This document shows positions 1 through 7,601 of a stretch of DNA of 49,677 nucleotides, piece after piece (positions within the stretch are counted from its first letter, which is position 1; every line of letters starts with the position of its first letter). The notes under the pieces are model-generated. The model was not told the origin of the DNA, did not search any database, and saw only the letters and a program-made list of their open reading frames with translations. The stretch is taken from NCBI GenBank assembly GCA_947365965.1, contig CANAZG010000013.1, positions 1-49,677 on the forward strand, written 5' to 3'. The translations under genes and the position numbers were made by a program. This DNA comes from an uncultured Clostridia bacterium. GTDB taxonomy: Bacteria > Bacillota > Clostridia > Oscillospirales > Oscillospiraceae.

Positions 1-1
1 G

Positions 2-2320
2 TACGACTCCAAGAAGACCGGCGGCGTGACCATCAGCCACCTGCGCTTCGGCGACAAGCCCATCCGCTCCCCCTACTATATCAACAAGGCCGACTTCGTG
101 GCCTGCCACAACCCCTCCTATGTCACCAAGGGCTTCAAGATGGTCAACGACGTCAAGCCCGGCGGCGTGTTCATGATTAACTGCCAGTGGGACTTCGAGG
201 AGCTCAGCCACCACCTGAACGCCGAGGCCAAGCAGTATATCGCCAAGAACAACATCCAGCTCTACACCATCAACGCCATTGACCTGGCCGCCAAGATCGG
301 CATGGGCAAGCGCACCAACACCATCCTTCAGTCCGCCTTCTTCACCCTGGCCAAGGTCATGGGTCAGGCGGAGGCCATCCAGTATATGAAGGACGCCGCC
401 ACCAAGAGCTACTCCAAGAAGGGCGAGGACGTGGTGAAGATGAACCACGAGGCCATCGACGCCGGCGCCACCGCCTTTGTGAAGATCGACGTGCCCGCCG
501 ACTGGGCCAACGCTGCGGACGAGAAGGCCGGACACGATCTGGCCGGCAAGCCCGAGCTGGTCACCATGGTCAAGGAGATCCTGGAGCCCGTGGGCCGCAT
601 GGATGGCGACAGCCTGCCTGTCAGCGTCTTCATGCCCCACGTGGACGGCCAGTTCGAGCTGGGCGCCGCCGCCTATGAGAAGCGTGGCGTGGCCGTGTCC
701 GTGCCCACCTGGGATCCGGACAAGTGCATCCAGTGCAACACCTGCGCCTACGTCTGCCCCCACGCCACCATCCGCACCTACGCCCTCACCGAGGAGGAGG
801 TCAAGAACGCTCCCGAGGGCCTCAAGACCGCGCCTGTCAAGGCCGGCAAGGGCAAGGGCGTGTACACCTACGCCATCGGTGTGAGCCCCCTGGACTGCAT
901 GGGCTGCGGCGTGTGCGTGGAGGCCTGCCTTGCCAAGGAGAAGGCCATCAAGATGGTGCCCCAGGAGAGCGAGGCCGCCCAGGCCAAGGTCTGGGACTAC
1001 CTGGTCAAGACCGCTCCCAAGGCGGACATGCAGGACAACACCGTCAAGGGCAGCCAGTTCAAGCAGCCCTACCTGGAGTTCTCCGGCTCCTGCGCCGGCT
1101 GCGCCGAGACCAGCTACGCCCGTCTGGTGACCCAGCTGTTCGGCGACCGGATGTATATCTCCAACGCCACCGGCTGCTCCTCCATCTGGGGCGGACCGGC
1201 TGCCACCAGCCCCTACTGCACCAACGCCGAGGGCAAGGGTCCCGCGTGGTGCAACAGCCTGTTCGAGGACAACGCCGAGCACGGTCTGGGCATGTACGTG
1301 GGCCAGAAGGCCGTGCGCAACGCCCTGGCTGAGGAGACCAAGGCGCTCATCGCCATCGACTGGGCCTACGCCCCCCTGAAGGAGGCCGCTCAGAAGTGGC
1401 TGGATACCATGGAGGACGGCGAGGCCAACCAGGCGGCCACCAAGGCGTACGTCGCCCTGCTGGAGGAGAGCCTGATGACCGTGGATCAGTGCCTGGCCTT
1501 TGCCGGCAGCCCCGCGGGCAAGGAGGTCTTTGGCGACAAGCAGTCCGAGATGCAGGCCCACGCCCAGTCCCTGAAGGACGCCGGCGAGAAGTACTGCGAC
1601 TGCGACGCCTGCAAGCTGGCCAAGGCCATCCTGGACAAGAAGGAGTTCCTGAACAAGAAGAGCGTGTGGATCTTCGGCGGCGACGGCTGGGCCTACGACA
1701 TCGGCTACGGCGGCCTGGATCACGTGCTGGCCTCCGGCGAGGACGTGAACATCTTCGTCTTCGACACCGAGGTGTACTCCAACACCGGCGGTCAGGCCTC
1801 CAAGGCCTCCAACATCGGCCAGGTGGCCCAGTTCGCCGCAGCCGGCAAGGAGATGAAGAAGAAGAGCCTGAGCGAGATCGCCATGCAGTACGGCTATGTG
1901 TACGTGGCCCAGGTGGCCATGGGCGCCAACACCGCCCAGACCCTCAAGGCCATTGCCGAGGCCGAGGCCTATCACGGCCCCTCCCTCATCATCGGCTACG
2001 CCCCCTGCGAGATGCACTCCATCAAGGGCGGCATGATGAACTGCCAGAAGGAGATGAAGAAGGCCGTGGACTGCGGCTACTGGAACCTGTTCCGCTTCAA
2101 TCCTGCTCTGGCCGCCGAGGGCAAGAACCCCTTCACCCTGGACAGCAAGGCTCCCGCCGGCGGTTACCGCGACTTCCTGATGAACGAGGCCCGCTACGCC
2201 CGCCTGACCCGTGAGTTCCCCGAGCGGTCCGAGGTCCTGTTCACCCGGAACGAGGAGGCCGCCAAGGAGCGCTACGCCCACCTGATGAAGCTCATCGACC
2301 TGTACAAGGTGGAGGAGTAA
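2..2320 (+). CDS. nifJ: Pyruvate:ferredoxin oxidoreductase, 3' part
   Basis: The reading frame is open from the first bases of the window, so this is the C-terminal 772 residues of a protein usually about 1170-1180 aa long. The enzyme decarboxylates pyruvate with CoA to acetyl-CoA and CO2 and reduces ferredoxin; it is a cytoplasmic TPP and Fe-S enzyme. The visible part opens in the domain carrying the YDSKKTGGVT motif. Two ferredoxin-type 4Fe-4S motifs follow near residues 242-253 (CIQCNTCAYVCP) and 299-310 (CMGCGVCVEACL). The cluster-ligand SCAGCAET and the TPP-binding GDGWAYDIGYGG (about residue 558) with SNTGGQASKAS come after. Codon use is extremely C/G-biased, as expected of a highly expressed gene. 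It ends 7 bases before a hairpin repeat and a GC-rich terminator. Confidence 0.97.
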   Translation, partial: YDSKKTGGVTISHLRFGDKPIRSPYYINKADFVACHNPSYVTKGFKMVNDVKPGGVFMINCQWDFEELSHHLNAEAKQYIAKNNIQLYTINAIDLAAKIGMGKRTNTILQSAFFTLAKVMGQAEAIQYMKDAATKSYSKKGEDVVKMNHEAIDAGATAFVKIDVPADWANAADEKAGHDLAGKPELVTMVKEILEPVGRMDGDSLPVSVFMPHVDGQFELGAAAYEKRGVAVSVPTWDPDKCIQCNTCAYVCPHATIRTYALTEEEVKNAPEGLKTAPVKAGKGKGVYTYAIGVSPLDCMGCGVCVEACLAKEKAIKMVPQESEAAQAKVWDYLVKTAPKADMQDNTVKGSQFKQPYLEFSGSCAGCAETSYARLVTQLFGDRMYISNATGCSSIWGGPAATSPYCTNAEGKGPAWCNSLFEDNAEHGLGMYVGQKAVRNALAEETKALIAIDWAYAPLKEAAQKWLDTMEDGEANQAATKAYVALLEESLMTVDQCLAFAGSPAGKEVFGDKQSEMQAHAQSLKDAGEKYCDCDACKLAKAILDKKEFLNKKSVWIFGGDGWAYDIGYGGLDHVLASGEDVNIFVFDTEVYSNTGGQASKASNIGQVAQFAAAGKEMKKKSLSEIAMQYGYVYVAQVAMGANTAQTLKAIAEAEAYHGPSLIIGYAPCEMHSIKGGMMNCQKEMKKAVDCGYWNLFRFNPALAAEGKNPFTLDSKAPAGGYRDFLMNEARYARLTREFPERSEVLFTRNEEAAKERYAHLMKLIDLYKVEE

Positions 2321-2327
2321 GCTGACA

Positions 2328-2360
2328 TTCTTTTCCTGAAAGAAAAGGATCAAAAGAACC
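2328..2360 (+). repeat. A/T-rich hairpin repeat, copy 1
   Basis: An imperfect stem-loop (TTCTTTTC / GAAAAGGA) followed by ATCAAAAGAACC lies directly after the nifJ stop. Related sequences occur at 33344-33380 and, inverted, at 37345-37380, each time at the end of a gene. A further small hairpin, GCGTGAAACG/CGTTTCGCGC, follows at about 2365-2385. Confidence 0.55.
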
Positions 2361-2387
2361 TTTTGCGTGAAACGACGTTTCGCGCCA

Positions 2388-2421
2388 GGGCCGGAGGAAT
2401 TTTTCCTCCGGCCCTCCCTTT
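2388..2421 (+). terminator. Rho-independent terminator of nifJ
   Basis: The 12-bp stem GGGCCGGAGGAA / TTCCTCCGGCCC has a loop of Ts and is followed by TCCCTTTT. It sits 68 bases after the nifJ stop. Confidence 0.8.
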
Positions 2422-2525
2422 TCCCCAGCCGTTCCCAAAATTCCCCTTGTCAAACGACGGCAAACAGGCTAAAATAGGCTTGTTTACCCTGGAAATTGAG
2501 GGTGGCTAGAAAAAGGAGATGAACT

Positions 2526-4361
2526 GTGGACAAGAGATTGGAAAGAATCCTGCCCCGTGTGCAGAAGCCCGCCCGGTACGTGGGCGGGGAGTATAACGCC
2601 GTGATGAAGGACAAGGCCCAGGTGGAGCTGCGCTTCGCCTTCTGCTTCCCGGACACCTACGAGATCGGCATGAGCAACCTGGGCTACCGCATCCTCTACG
2701 GGGCGCTCAACGAGATGCCCGGCGTGTGGTGTGAGCGGGCCTTCGCCCCCTGGACGGACATGGAGGCGGAGATGCGCGCCGCCGGCCTGCCCCTCTACGC
2801 CCTGGAGTCCGGAGACCCGGTGGGGGAATTTGACATCATCGGCTTCTCTGTGGGCTACGAGATGGCCTACACCGCCATGCTGAACATGCTGGATCTGGCG
2901 GGGCTGCCCCTGCGCGGCGAGGACCGGACCGCCCTGACCCCCCTGGTCATCGCCGGCGGCACAGCCATGTACAACGCCGAGCCGGTGGCGGACTTCATCG
3001 ACATGGCCCTCATCGGGGAGGGGGAGGAGCTGCTGCCGGAGGTGGTGGCGCTCTGCCGGAGGGCCAAGGCGGAGGGCTGGGACAAGCCCCGTCTCCTCCG
3101 GGCCGCCGCCCAAATCCAGGGGGTCTATGTGCCCAGCCTCTACGACGTGGATTACAAGGAGGACGGCACGGTCCGCGCCATCACCGCCCGGGACGGCGCG
3201 CCGGAGAGGGTGGTCAAGCGGGTGGTCCACCACATGGACAGGGCCTACTACCCCGCCAAGACCATCGTCCCCTCCACGGAGATCGTCCACGACCGGGTGA
3301 CCCTGGAGGTGTTCCGGGGCTGCATCCGGGGGTGCCGGTTCTGTCAGGCGGGGTACGTCTACCGCCCGGTGCGGTGCAGGAGCCGGGAGCAGCTGGCCCA
3401 GTACGGTCAGGAGGCCATTGCCGACTCCGGCTACCAGGAGATGACCCTCAGCTCCCTGTCCACCAGCGACTACCCGGAGCTGGTGGGGCTGTGCGACGAC
3501 CTGGAGGAGATGTGCCGGCAGAAGCACGTGAACCTGTCCCTGCCCTCCCTCCGGGCGGACAACTTCTCCATGGAGCTCATGGGCCGCCTCCAGCGGGGGC
3601 GGAAGGCGGGGCTCACCTTCGCCCCCGAGGCGGGCACCCAGCGGCTGCGGGACGCCATCAACAAGAACCTCACCGAGGAGGACCTCACCGAGAGTCTGAA
3701 GACCGCCTTCTCCGGCGGGTGGAGCGCGGTGAAGCTCTACTTCATGCTGGGCCTGCCCACGGAGACGGACGAGGACGTGCTGGGCATCGCGGAGATGGCC
3801 AGCCACGCCGTCCACACCTGGCGGGAGCACGCGTCCAACAAGAACCGGGGCCTGCGCATCACCGTGTCCACCTCCTGGTTTGTGCCCAAGCCCTTCACGG
3901 CCTTCCAGTGGGAGGCCCAGATCTCCCGGAGCGAGTATGAGCGGCGGGTGAAGCTGCTGCGGGAGGCCATCACCGCCAAGGCCGTTACCTACAACTGGCA
4001 CGACGGGGACACCAGCTTCCTGGAGGCTGTGCTGGCCCGGGGTGACCGGCGGCTGGGCCGGGTGCTGGAGCGGGCGTACCGCAAGGGGGCCAAGCTGGAC
4101 GCCTGGAGCGACTGCTTTGATCTGAACCGCTGGCTGGAGGCCTTTGCCGAGTGCGGCCTGGACCCGGCCTTCTACGCCAACCGGGAGCGGACCCGGGAGG
4201 AGATTCTCCCCTGGTCCATGATTTCCTGCTATGTATCGGACGACTATCTCTGGCGCCAGCGGGAGCTGGCCTATCAGTCCGTCACCACCCCGGACTGCCG
4301 CACCCAGTGCAGCGGCTGCGGGGCCAACAGCGTGGAAGGGGGGGAGTGCTACCATGGCTAA
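2526..4361 (+). CDS. B12-binding-domain radical SAM protein (TIGR03960-like)
   Basis: A 611-aa protein starting with GTG, chosen because AAAAGGAG lies 7-8 bases upstream. The N-terminal 170 residues resemble the B12-binding-like fold found before many radical SAM domains. The radical SAM core has the cluster motif C266-X3-C270-X2-C273 (FRGCIRGCRFCQAG), which binds the 4Fe-4S cluster that splits S-adenosylmethionine. A Cys-rich tail, CRTQCSGCG, closes the protein. The family (YgiQ/TIGR03960 type) is widespread in Clostridia, next to a DUF2344 protein, as here; the substrate is not established, though the usual neighbourhood near ribosomal or RNase genes hints at RNA or ribosome modification. 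The gene overlaps the next one by 8 bases, so the two are translationally coupled. Confidence 0.9.
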   Translation: MDKRLERILPRVQKPARYVGGEYNAVMKDKAQVELRFAFCFPDTYEIGMSNLGYRILYGALNEMPGVWCERAFAPWTDMEAEMRAAGLPLYALESGDPVGEFDIIGFSVGYEMAYTAMLNMLDLAGLPLRGEDRTALTPLVIAGGTAMYNAEPVADFIDMALIGEGEELLPEVVALCRRAKAEGWDKPRLLRAAAQIQGVYVPSLYDVDYKEDGTVRAITARDGAPERVVKRVVHHMDRAYYPAKTIVPSTEIVHDRVTLEVFRGCIRGCRFCQAGYVYRPVRCRSREQLAQYGQEAIADSGYQEMTLSSLSTSDYPELVGLCDDLEEMCRQKHVNLSLPSLRADNFSMELMGRLQRGRKAGLTFAPEAGTQRLRDAINKNLTEEDLTESLKTAFSGGWSAVKLYFMLGLPTETDEDVLGIAEMASHAVHTWREHASNKNRGLRITVSTSWFVPKPFTAFQWEAQISRSEYERRVKLLREAITAKAVTYNWHDGDTSFLEAVLARGDRRLGRVLERAYRKGAKLDAWSDCFDLNRWLEAFAECGLDPAFYANRERTREEILPWSMISCYVSDDYLWRQRELAYQSVTTPDCRTQCSGCGANSVEGGECYHG

Positions 4362-5016
4362 GCTGCGGCTTCTCTTTGTCAAGGAGGACCGGGCGGCGTA
4401 CATCTCCCACCTGGACCTTCTGCGCACCTTCCAGCGGGCCTTCCTGCGGCTGGGACTGGTGCTGCGCCACTCCCAGGGCTTCCACCCCCACCCCATCATC
4501 TCCTTCGCCCTGCCCCTGCCGGTGGGCCAGTGCAGCGACTGCGAGATCCTGGATTTTGAGACTGTGGAGGACCTGGACGCCGCCGCCCTGCCGGCGGAGC
4601 TGAACCCCTTCCTGCCCCAGGGCATCCGGGTCCGGGCCTGCTATGCGCCGGCCTGGCCGGTGCGGGATCTGGCCCGGCTCTCCTGCCGCGTCGCCTTTCT
4701 CTACGACAGGGGCGTGCCGGAGAACGGGGCCGCGGAGATCCAGGCCCTGCTCACCGGCCCCAGTCTGGTGATCCAGAAGCGGACCAAGCGCAAGAGCATG
4801 GCGGACGTGGACATCCGGCCCATGCTCCACGATCTGACTGTGACCGGGGAGCCGGGGCTGCTGCGGTTGGACGTGGTGGTGTCCGCCCAGAACCCGGGGC
4901 TGAACCCGGCCCTGCTGGGACAGGCGGTGGGGACCTATTTGCCGGCCCTGTCGCCGGATTTTGTCACCGTGCGGCGGCTGGAGCTGCTGGACGAGAGCGG
5001 CGGATGCTTCCGGTAG
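4354..5016 (+). CDS. Radical SAM-associated protein, DUF2344 (TIGR03936-like)
   Basis: A 220-aa protein starting at the ATG inside the last codons of the radical SAM gene. The N-terminus MAKLRLLFVKEDRAAYISHL, followed by LLRTFQRAFLRLGL and SQGFHPHP, is characteristic of the DUF2344 family. In other Firmicutes this domain is either fused to or adjacent to the radical SAM protein found here, so it probably acts as its accessory subunit. No catalytic motif is obvious. An upstream in-frame extension from 4231 exists but lies wholly within the preceding gene and is not needed. Confidence 0.88.
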   Translation: MAKLRLLFVKEDRAAYISHLDLLRTFQRAFLRLGLVLRHSQGFHPHPIISFALPLPVGQCSDCEILDFETVEDLDAAALPAELNPFLPQGIRVRACYAPAWPVRDLARLSCRVAFLYDRGVPENGAAEIQALLTGPSLVIQKRTKRKSMADVDIRPMLHDLTVTGEPGLLRLDVVVSAQNPGLNPALLGQAVGTYLPALSPDFVTVRRLELLDESGGCFR

Positions 5017-5046
5017 TTGGAAAAAAATTGAAAACTGTGGTATAGA
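5017..5046 (+). promoter_or_regulatory. Possible promoter of the GT2/LPLAT/two-component operon
   Basis: TTGGAA and TATAGA are separated by 18 bases immediately after the preceding stop codon. The match is moderate; the A/T content contrasts with flanking coding DNA. Confidence 0.5.
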
Positions 5047-5061
5047 ATAAGGCAAAACTTA

Positions 5062-5107
5062 TGAGGCGGCGGGGCCCCGCCGCCTCAGACCGGACTGGTC
5101 CGGTCTG
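5062..5107 (+). promoter_or_regulatory. Two tandem perfect palindromes in the operon leader
   Basis: A 26-bp perfect palindrome without spacer (TGAGGCGGCGGGG and its complement, 5062-5087) is followed without a gap by a second one with 10-bp arms (CAGACCGGAC-TG-GTCCGGTCTG, 5086-5107). They end 4 bases before the Shine-Dalgarno site at 5111-5118. They may be regulator binding sites or RNA hairpins acting on transcription or translation; there is no T-tract, so a simple terminator is unlikely. Confidence 0.75.
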
Positions 5108-5125
5108 ACCAAAGGAGGGTTGGCT

Positions 5126-6247
5126 ATGGGGACAGACATGGGAGGCGCGGCCGTGGAAAAGGAAACAGAATTGGCAGGGTGCGTTGTGATGATTCCGGCG
5201 CTGGATCCGGCCCCGGAGCTGCTGTCCTATGCCGCAGCCCTGCTGGCGCGGAGCCCGGAGGCGCTGGTGGTGGTGGACGACGGCAGCGGCCCCGGGAGCC
5301 GGGAGATATTCGCGGCCCTGGAGGCCCTGGATCGGTGCACGGTGCTGCGCCACCCGGTGAACCGGGGCAAGGGCCGGGCCATGAAGACCGCCTTTGCGTA
5401 CATCTTAAACCAGAGCGCCTGGACCGGCTGCGCCGTGGTCACTGCCGACGCCGACGGACAGCACAGTGTATCCGACGTGTGCGCCGTGGGCCGGGCCGCC
5501 CGGGCGGCGGGGGACCGGCTGGTGCTGGGGGTCCGAGATCTGGGCCTTCCCAGCGTGCCCGCCCGGTCCAAGGTGGGCAACCGGCTGAGCAGCTGGGCCT
5601 TCCACAGCCTCTACGGGGTGCGGCTGGAGGACACCCAGACCGGCCTGCGGGGGGTGCCCTGGGAGCTGCTCCCCTGGTGCGGCGAGATCAAGGGGGAGCG
5701 GTTTGAGTATGAGATGAACATGCTCATCCGGGCGGCTCAGGAGCACAGGGAGCTGGAGGAGGTCACCATCCAGGTGATCTACTTTGACAACAACCGGGGC
5801 ACCCACCTGCGGGCGGTCCGGGACTCTTGGCGGGTGTTTCTGGTGCTGGTCTCCGGGCTGGGGTGGTACGCCCTGTCCTCCACCCTCTCCGCGGCGGCGG
5901 ACGTGCTGACCTTCTGGCTGTGCAGCGCGGTGATCTTCCGGCCCCTGCCGCCCCTGTACTGCTACTGGTGGTCCACCCTCTCCGCCCGGGCCCTGTCCTC
6001 CTCCCTGAACTACACCCTCAACCGGCGCTACGTCTTCGGGGCCCGGCCCCGGGGGCGGACCCTTCTGCGCTACTACCTCCTGTGGGGGAGCCAGCTGCTG
6101 TGCTCCTACCTGCTCCTGCTGGCCCTGGAGCGGCTGCTGCCGGGGATCTATCCCACGGTAAACAAGGCTCTGGGGGACATCATCCTGGCCCTGTGCAGCT
6201 ACCAGATCCAGCTGCGCTGGGTCTTTCGGGAGGACGGCAGGCCATGA
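5126..6247 (+). CDS. Family 2 glycosyltransferase fused to GtrA-like membrane domain
   Basis: A 373-aa protein. The ATG at 5126 was chosen because AAAGGAGG ends 7 bases upstream; an in-frame TTG 6 bases earlier is less well placed. The N-terminal half is a GT2 fold of the dolichyl-phosphate-mannose/polyprenyl-phosphate-sugar synthase type: VVVDDGSG near residues 48-55, NRGKGRAMKTAF, and the metal-binding TADADGQH near 106-113. The C-terminal 140 residues hold about four hydrophobic segments and NYTLNRRYVFG, the signature of GtrA-like flippase domains. Such fusions make and translocate a polyprenyl-linked sugar used to decorate envelope polymers. The stop overlaps the next start (ATGA). The sugar and the acceptor cannot be read from sequence. 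Confidence 0.85.
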   Translation: MGTDMGGAAVEKETELAGCVVMIPALDPAPELLSYAAALLARSPEALVVVDDGSGPGSREIFAALEALDRCTVLRHPVNRGKGRAMKTAFAYILNQSAWTGCAVVTADADGQHSVSDVCAVGRAARAAGDRLVLGVRDLGLPSVPARSKVGNRLSSWAFHSLYGVRLEDTQTGLRGVPWELLPWCGEIKGERFEYEMNMLIRAAQEHRELEEVTIQVIYFDNNRGTHLRAVRDSWRVFLVLVSGLGWYALSSTLSAAADVLTFWLCSAVIFRPLPPLYCYWWSTLSARALSSSLNYTLNRRYVFGARPRGRTLLRYYLLWGSQLLCSYLLLLALERLLPGIYPTVNKALGDIILALCSYQIQLRWVFREDGRP

Positions 6248-6906
6248 CCCGGGGGAAGCTCTTCTTCGCCAGCCGGCCCTTCATCCGCCTGGCCGTGGGC
6301 CGCTGGAGCGTCCAGGCGGCGCCGCCGGAGGGGCCCACGGTGTTCGTGTGCAGCCACGGCGACATGGCCGGTCCCCTGGCCACCCAGTGCTGGCTGCCCT
6401 TCCCCACCCGGCCCTGGGTACTCCACGTGTTTCTGAGCCGGGAGGCGTGCCGGCGGCAGTACCGGGACTACACCTTCACCCGGCGCTTTGGCCTGCCCAG
6501 GCCGGCGGCCGCCCTTCTGGCCCGGGCTGTGTCGGGGTATGCCAGCGCCCTGGTACGCTCCGTGGGGGCCATCCCGGTGTACCGGGGCTCGGCGCGGCTG
6601 AAGGAGACCTTCCGCCAGACCGTAGAGGCGCTCCAGGCCGGGGATCCTGTGATCGTGTTCCCGGATGTGGACTACACCGACAGATCCGGGGACATGGGGG
6701 AGATATACGACGGATTTCTGCTCATTGACCGGTTCTGGCGGCGGGTGTCGGACGCGCCCCTGGACTTCGTGCCGCTGCGGCTGGACCGGAGGGCGCGGCG
6801 GATCACTGCCGGGGAGGCGGTGCGCTTTGACCGGACCGCTCCACGGCAGGGGGAGACGGTCCGGGTGCGGGAGGCGCTGCTGCGGGGCCTGAACGGGGAG
6901 GGCTGA
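6244..6906 (+). CDS. Divergent lysophospholipid acyltransferase-like protein
   Basis: A 220-aa protein whose ATG overlaps the previous stop by 4 bases. The order of segments (CSHGDMAGP near residue 37, GAIPVYRG near 111, VIVFPDVDY near 137) follows the layout of PlsC/LPLAT proteins, where a catalytic His block, a glycerophosphate-binding block and a proline-containing block occur in this order. The canonical NHX4D is not present: the His is followed by GDMAG, and the FPEG block reads FPDV. It is therefore either a diverged acyltransferase or an inactive relative. Its place between a glycosyltransferase-flippase and a two-component system suggests a role in envelope lipid or glycan modification, which is inference. 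Confidence 0.6.
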   Translation: MTRGKLFFASRPFIRLAVGRWSVQAAPPEGPTVFVCSHGDMAGPLATQCWLPFPTRPWVLHVFLSREACRRQYRDYTFTRRFGLPRPAAALLARAVSGYASALVRSVGAIPVYRGSARLKETFRQTVEALQAGDPVIVFPDVDYTDRSGDMGEIYDGFLLIDRFWRRVSDAPLDFVPLRLDRRARRITAGEAVRFDRTAPRQGETVRVREALLRGLNGEG

Positions 6907-6926
6907 AGAGAGAGGAGAGGATTGCC

Positions 6927-7601
6927 ATGCCCTATAAGCTCCTCATTGCCGACGACGAACGGGACATCACCGACATGCTGGCCAGCTACTTCCGCCGCCG
7001 GGGCTGCGATGTGCTCACCGCCTACGGCGGGGAGGAGGCCATCGCTCTGTCTGCCCGGGAGCCGGATCTGATCCTGCTGGACGTGAGCATGCCGGATGTG
7101 GACGGGCTGGAGGTCTGCCGCCGCATCCGGCAGGACGTGGCCTGCCCCATCCTCTTTCTCACCGCCCGGGTGGAGGACGGGGACAAGCTGCGGGGCTTTG
7201 CCGCCGGCGGGGACGAGTACATCGTCAAGCCCTTCTCCATCGACGTGCTGGGGGCCCAGGTGGAGGCCCATCTCCGCCGGGACAGCCGGCGGGCGGCCCC
7301 GGCCCGGCTCCGCTTTGACGGGGATCTGGTCATCAACTACTCGGACCGCACCCTCCGCTTCCAGGGCCGGGAGATCCCCCTGGCCAAGAAGGAGTTCGAC
7401 ATTCTGGCCTTTCTCTCCCAGAACCCGGGGCTGGTGTTTGACAAGGACCGGATCTACGAGCGGGTGTGGAGCTACGACAGCGAGGGGGACAGCTCCGTGG
7501 TGGCCGAGCACATCCGCCGCATCCGGGGGAAGCTGGCCGCCGCCGGGGCGAAGCGGTACATTGAGACGGTCTGGGGGTGCGGCTACCGATGGAGCAGGTG
7601 A
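6927..7601 (+). CDS. OmpR-family response regulator
   Basis: A 224-aa protein with an N-terminal receiver domain and a C-terminal winged-helix DNA-binding domain. The receiver has the acidic pocket D10/E11, the phospho-acceptor D52 (LILLDVSMPD), T79 and K101 (IVKPF). The effector domain (about 130-224) ends in the OmpR-type VWGCGYRW. An SD, AGAGGAGAGG, precedes the ATG. It lies 20 bases after the acyltransferase-like gene and overlaps the kinase gene by 13 bases, so it forms an operon with both. It probably controls its own operon and other envelope genes. Confidence 0.95.
   Translation: MPYKLLIADDERDITDMLASYFRRRGCDVLTAYGGEEAIALSAREPDLILLDVSMPDVDGLEVCRRIRQDVACPILFLTARVEDGDKLRGFAAGGDEYIVKPFSIDVLGAQVEAHLRRDSRRAAPARLRFDGDLVINYSDRTLRFQGREIPLAKKEFDILAFLSQNPGLVFDKDRIYERVWSYDSEGDSSVVAEHIRRIRGKLAAAGAKRYIETVWGCGYRWSR

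Noticed and set aside
4231..4353. Longer start for the DUF2344 gene
   Set aside because: Lies within the coding end of the radical SAM gene and the family begins at MAKLRLLFVK.
2484..4625. Minus-strand 713-codon frame opposite the radical SAM gene
   Set aside because: No motif, no SD, crosses the starts and ends of two well-supported genes on the plus strand.
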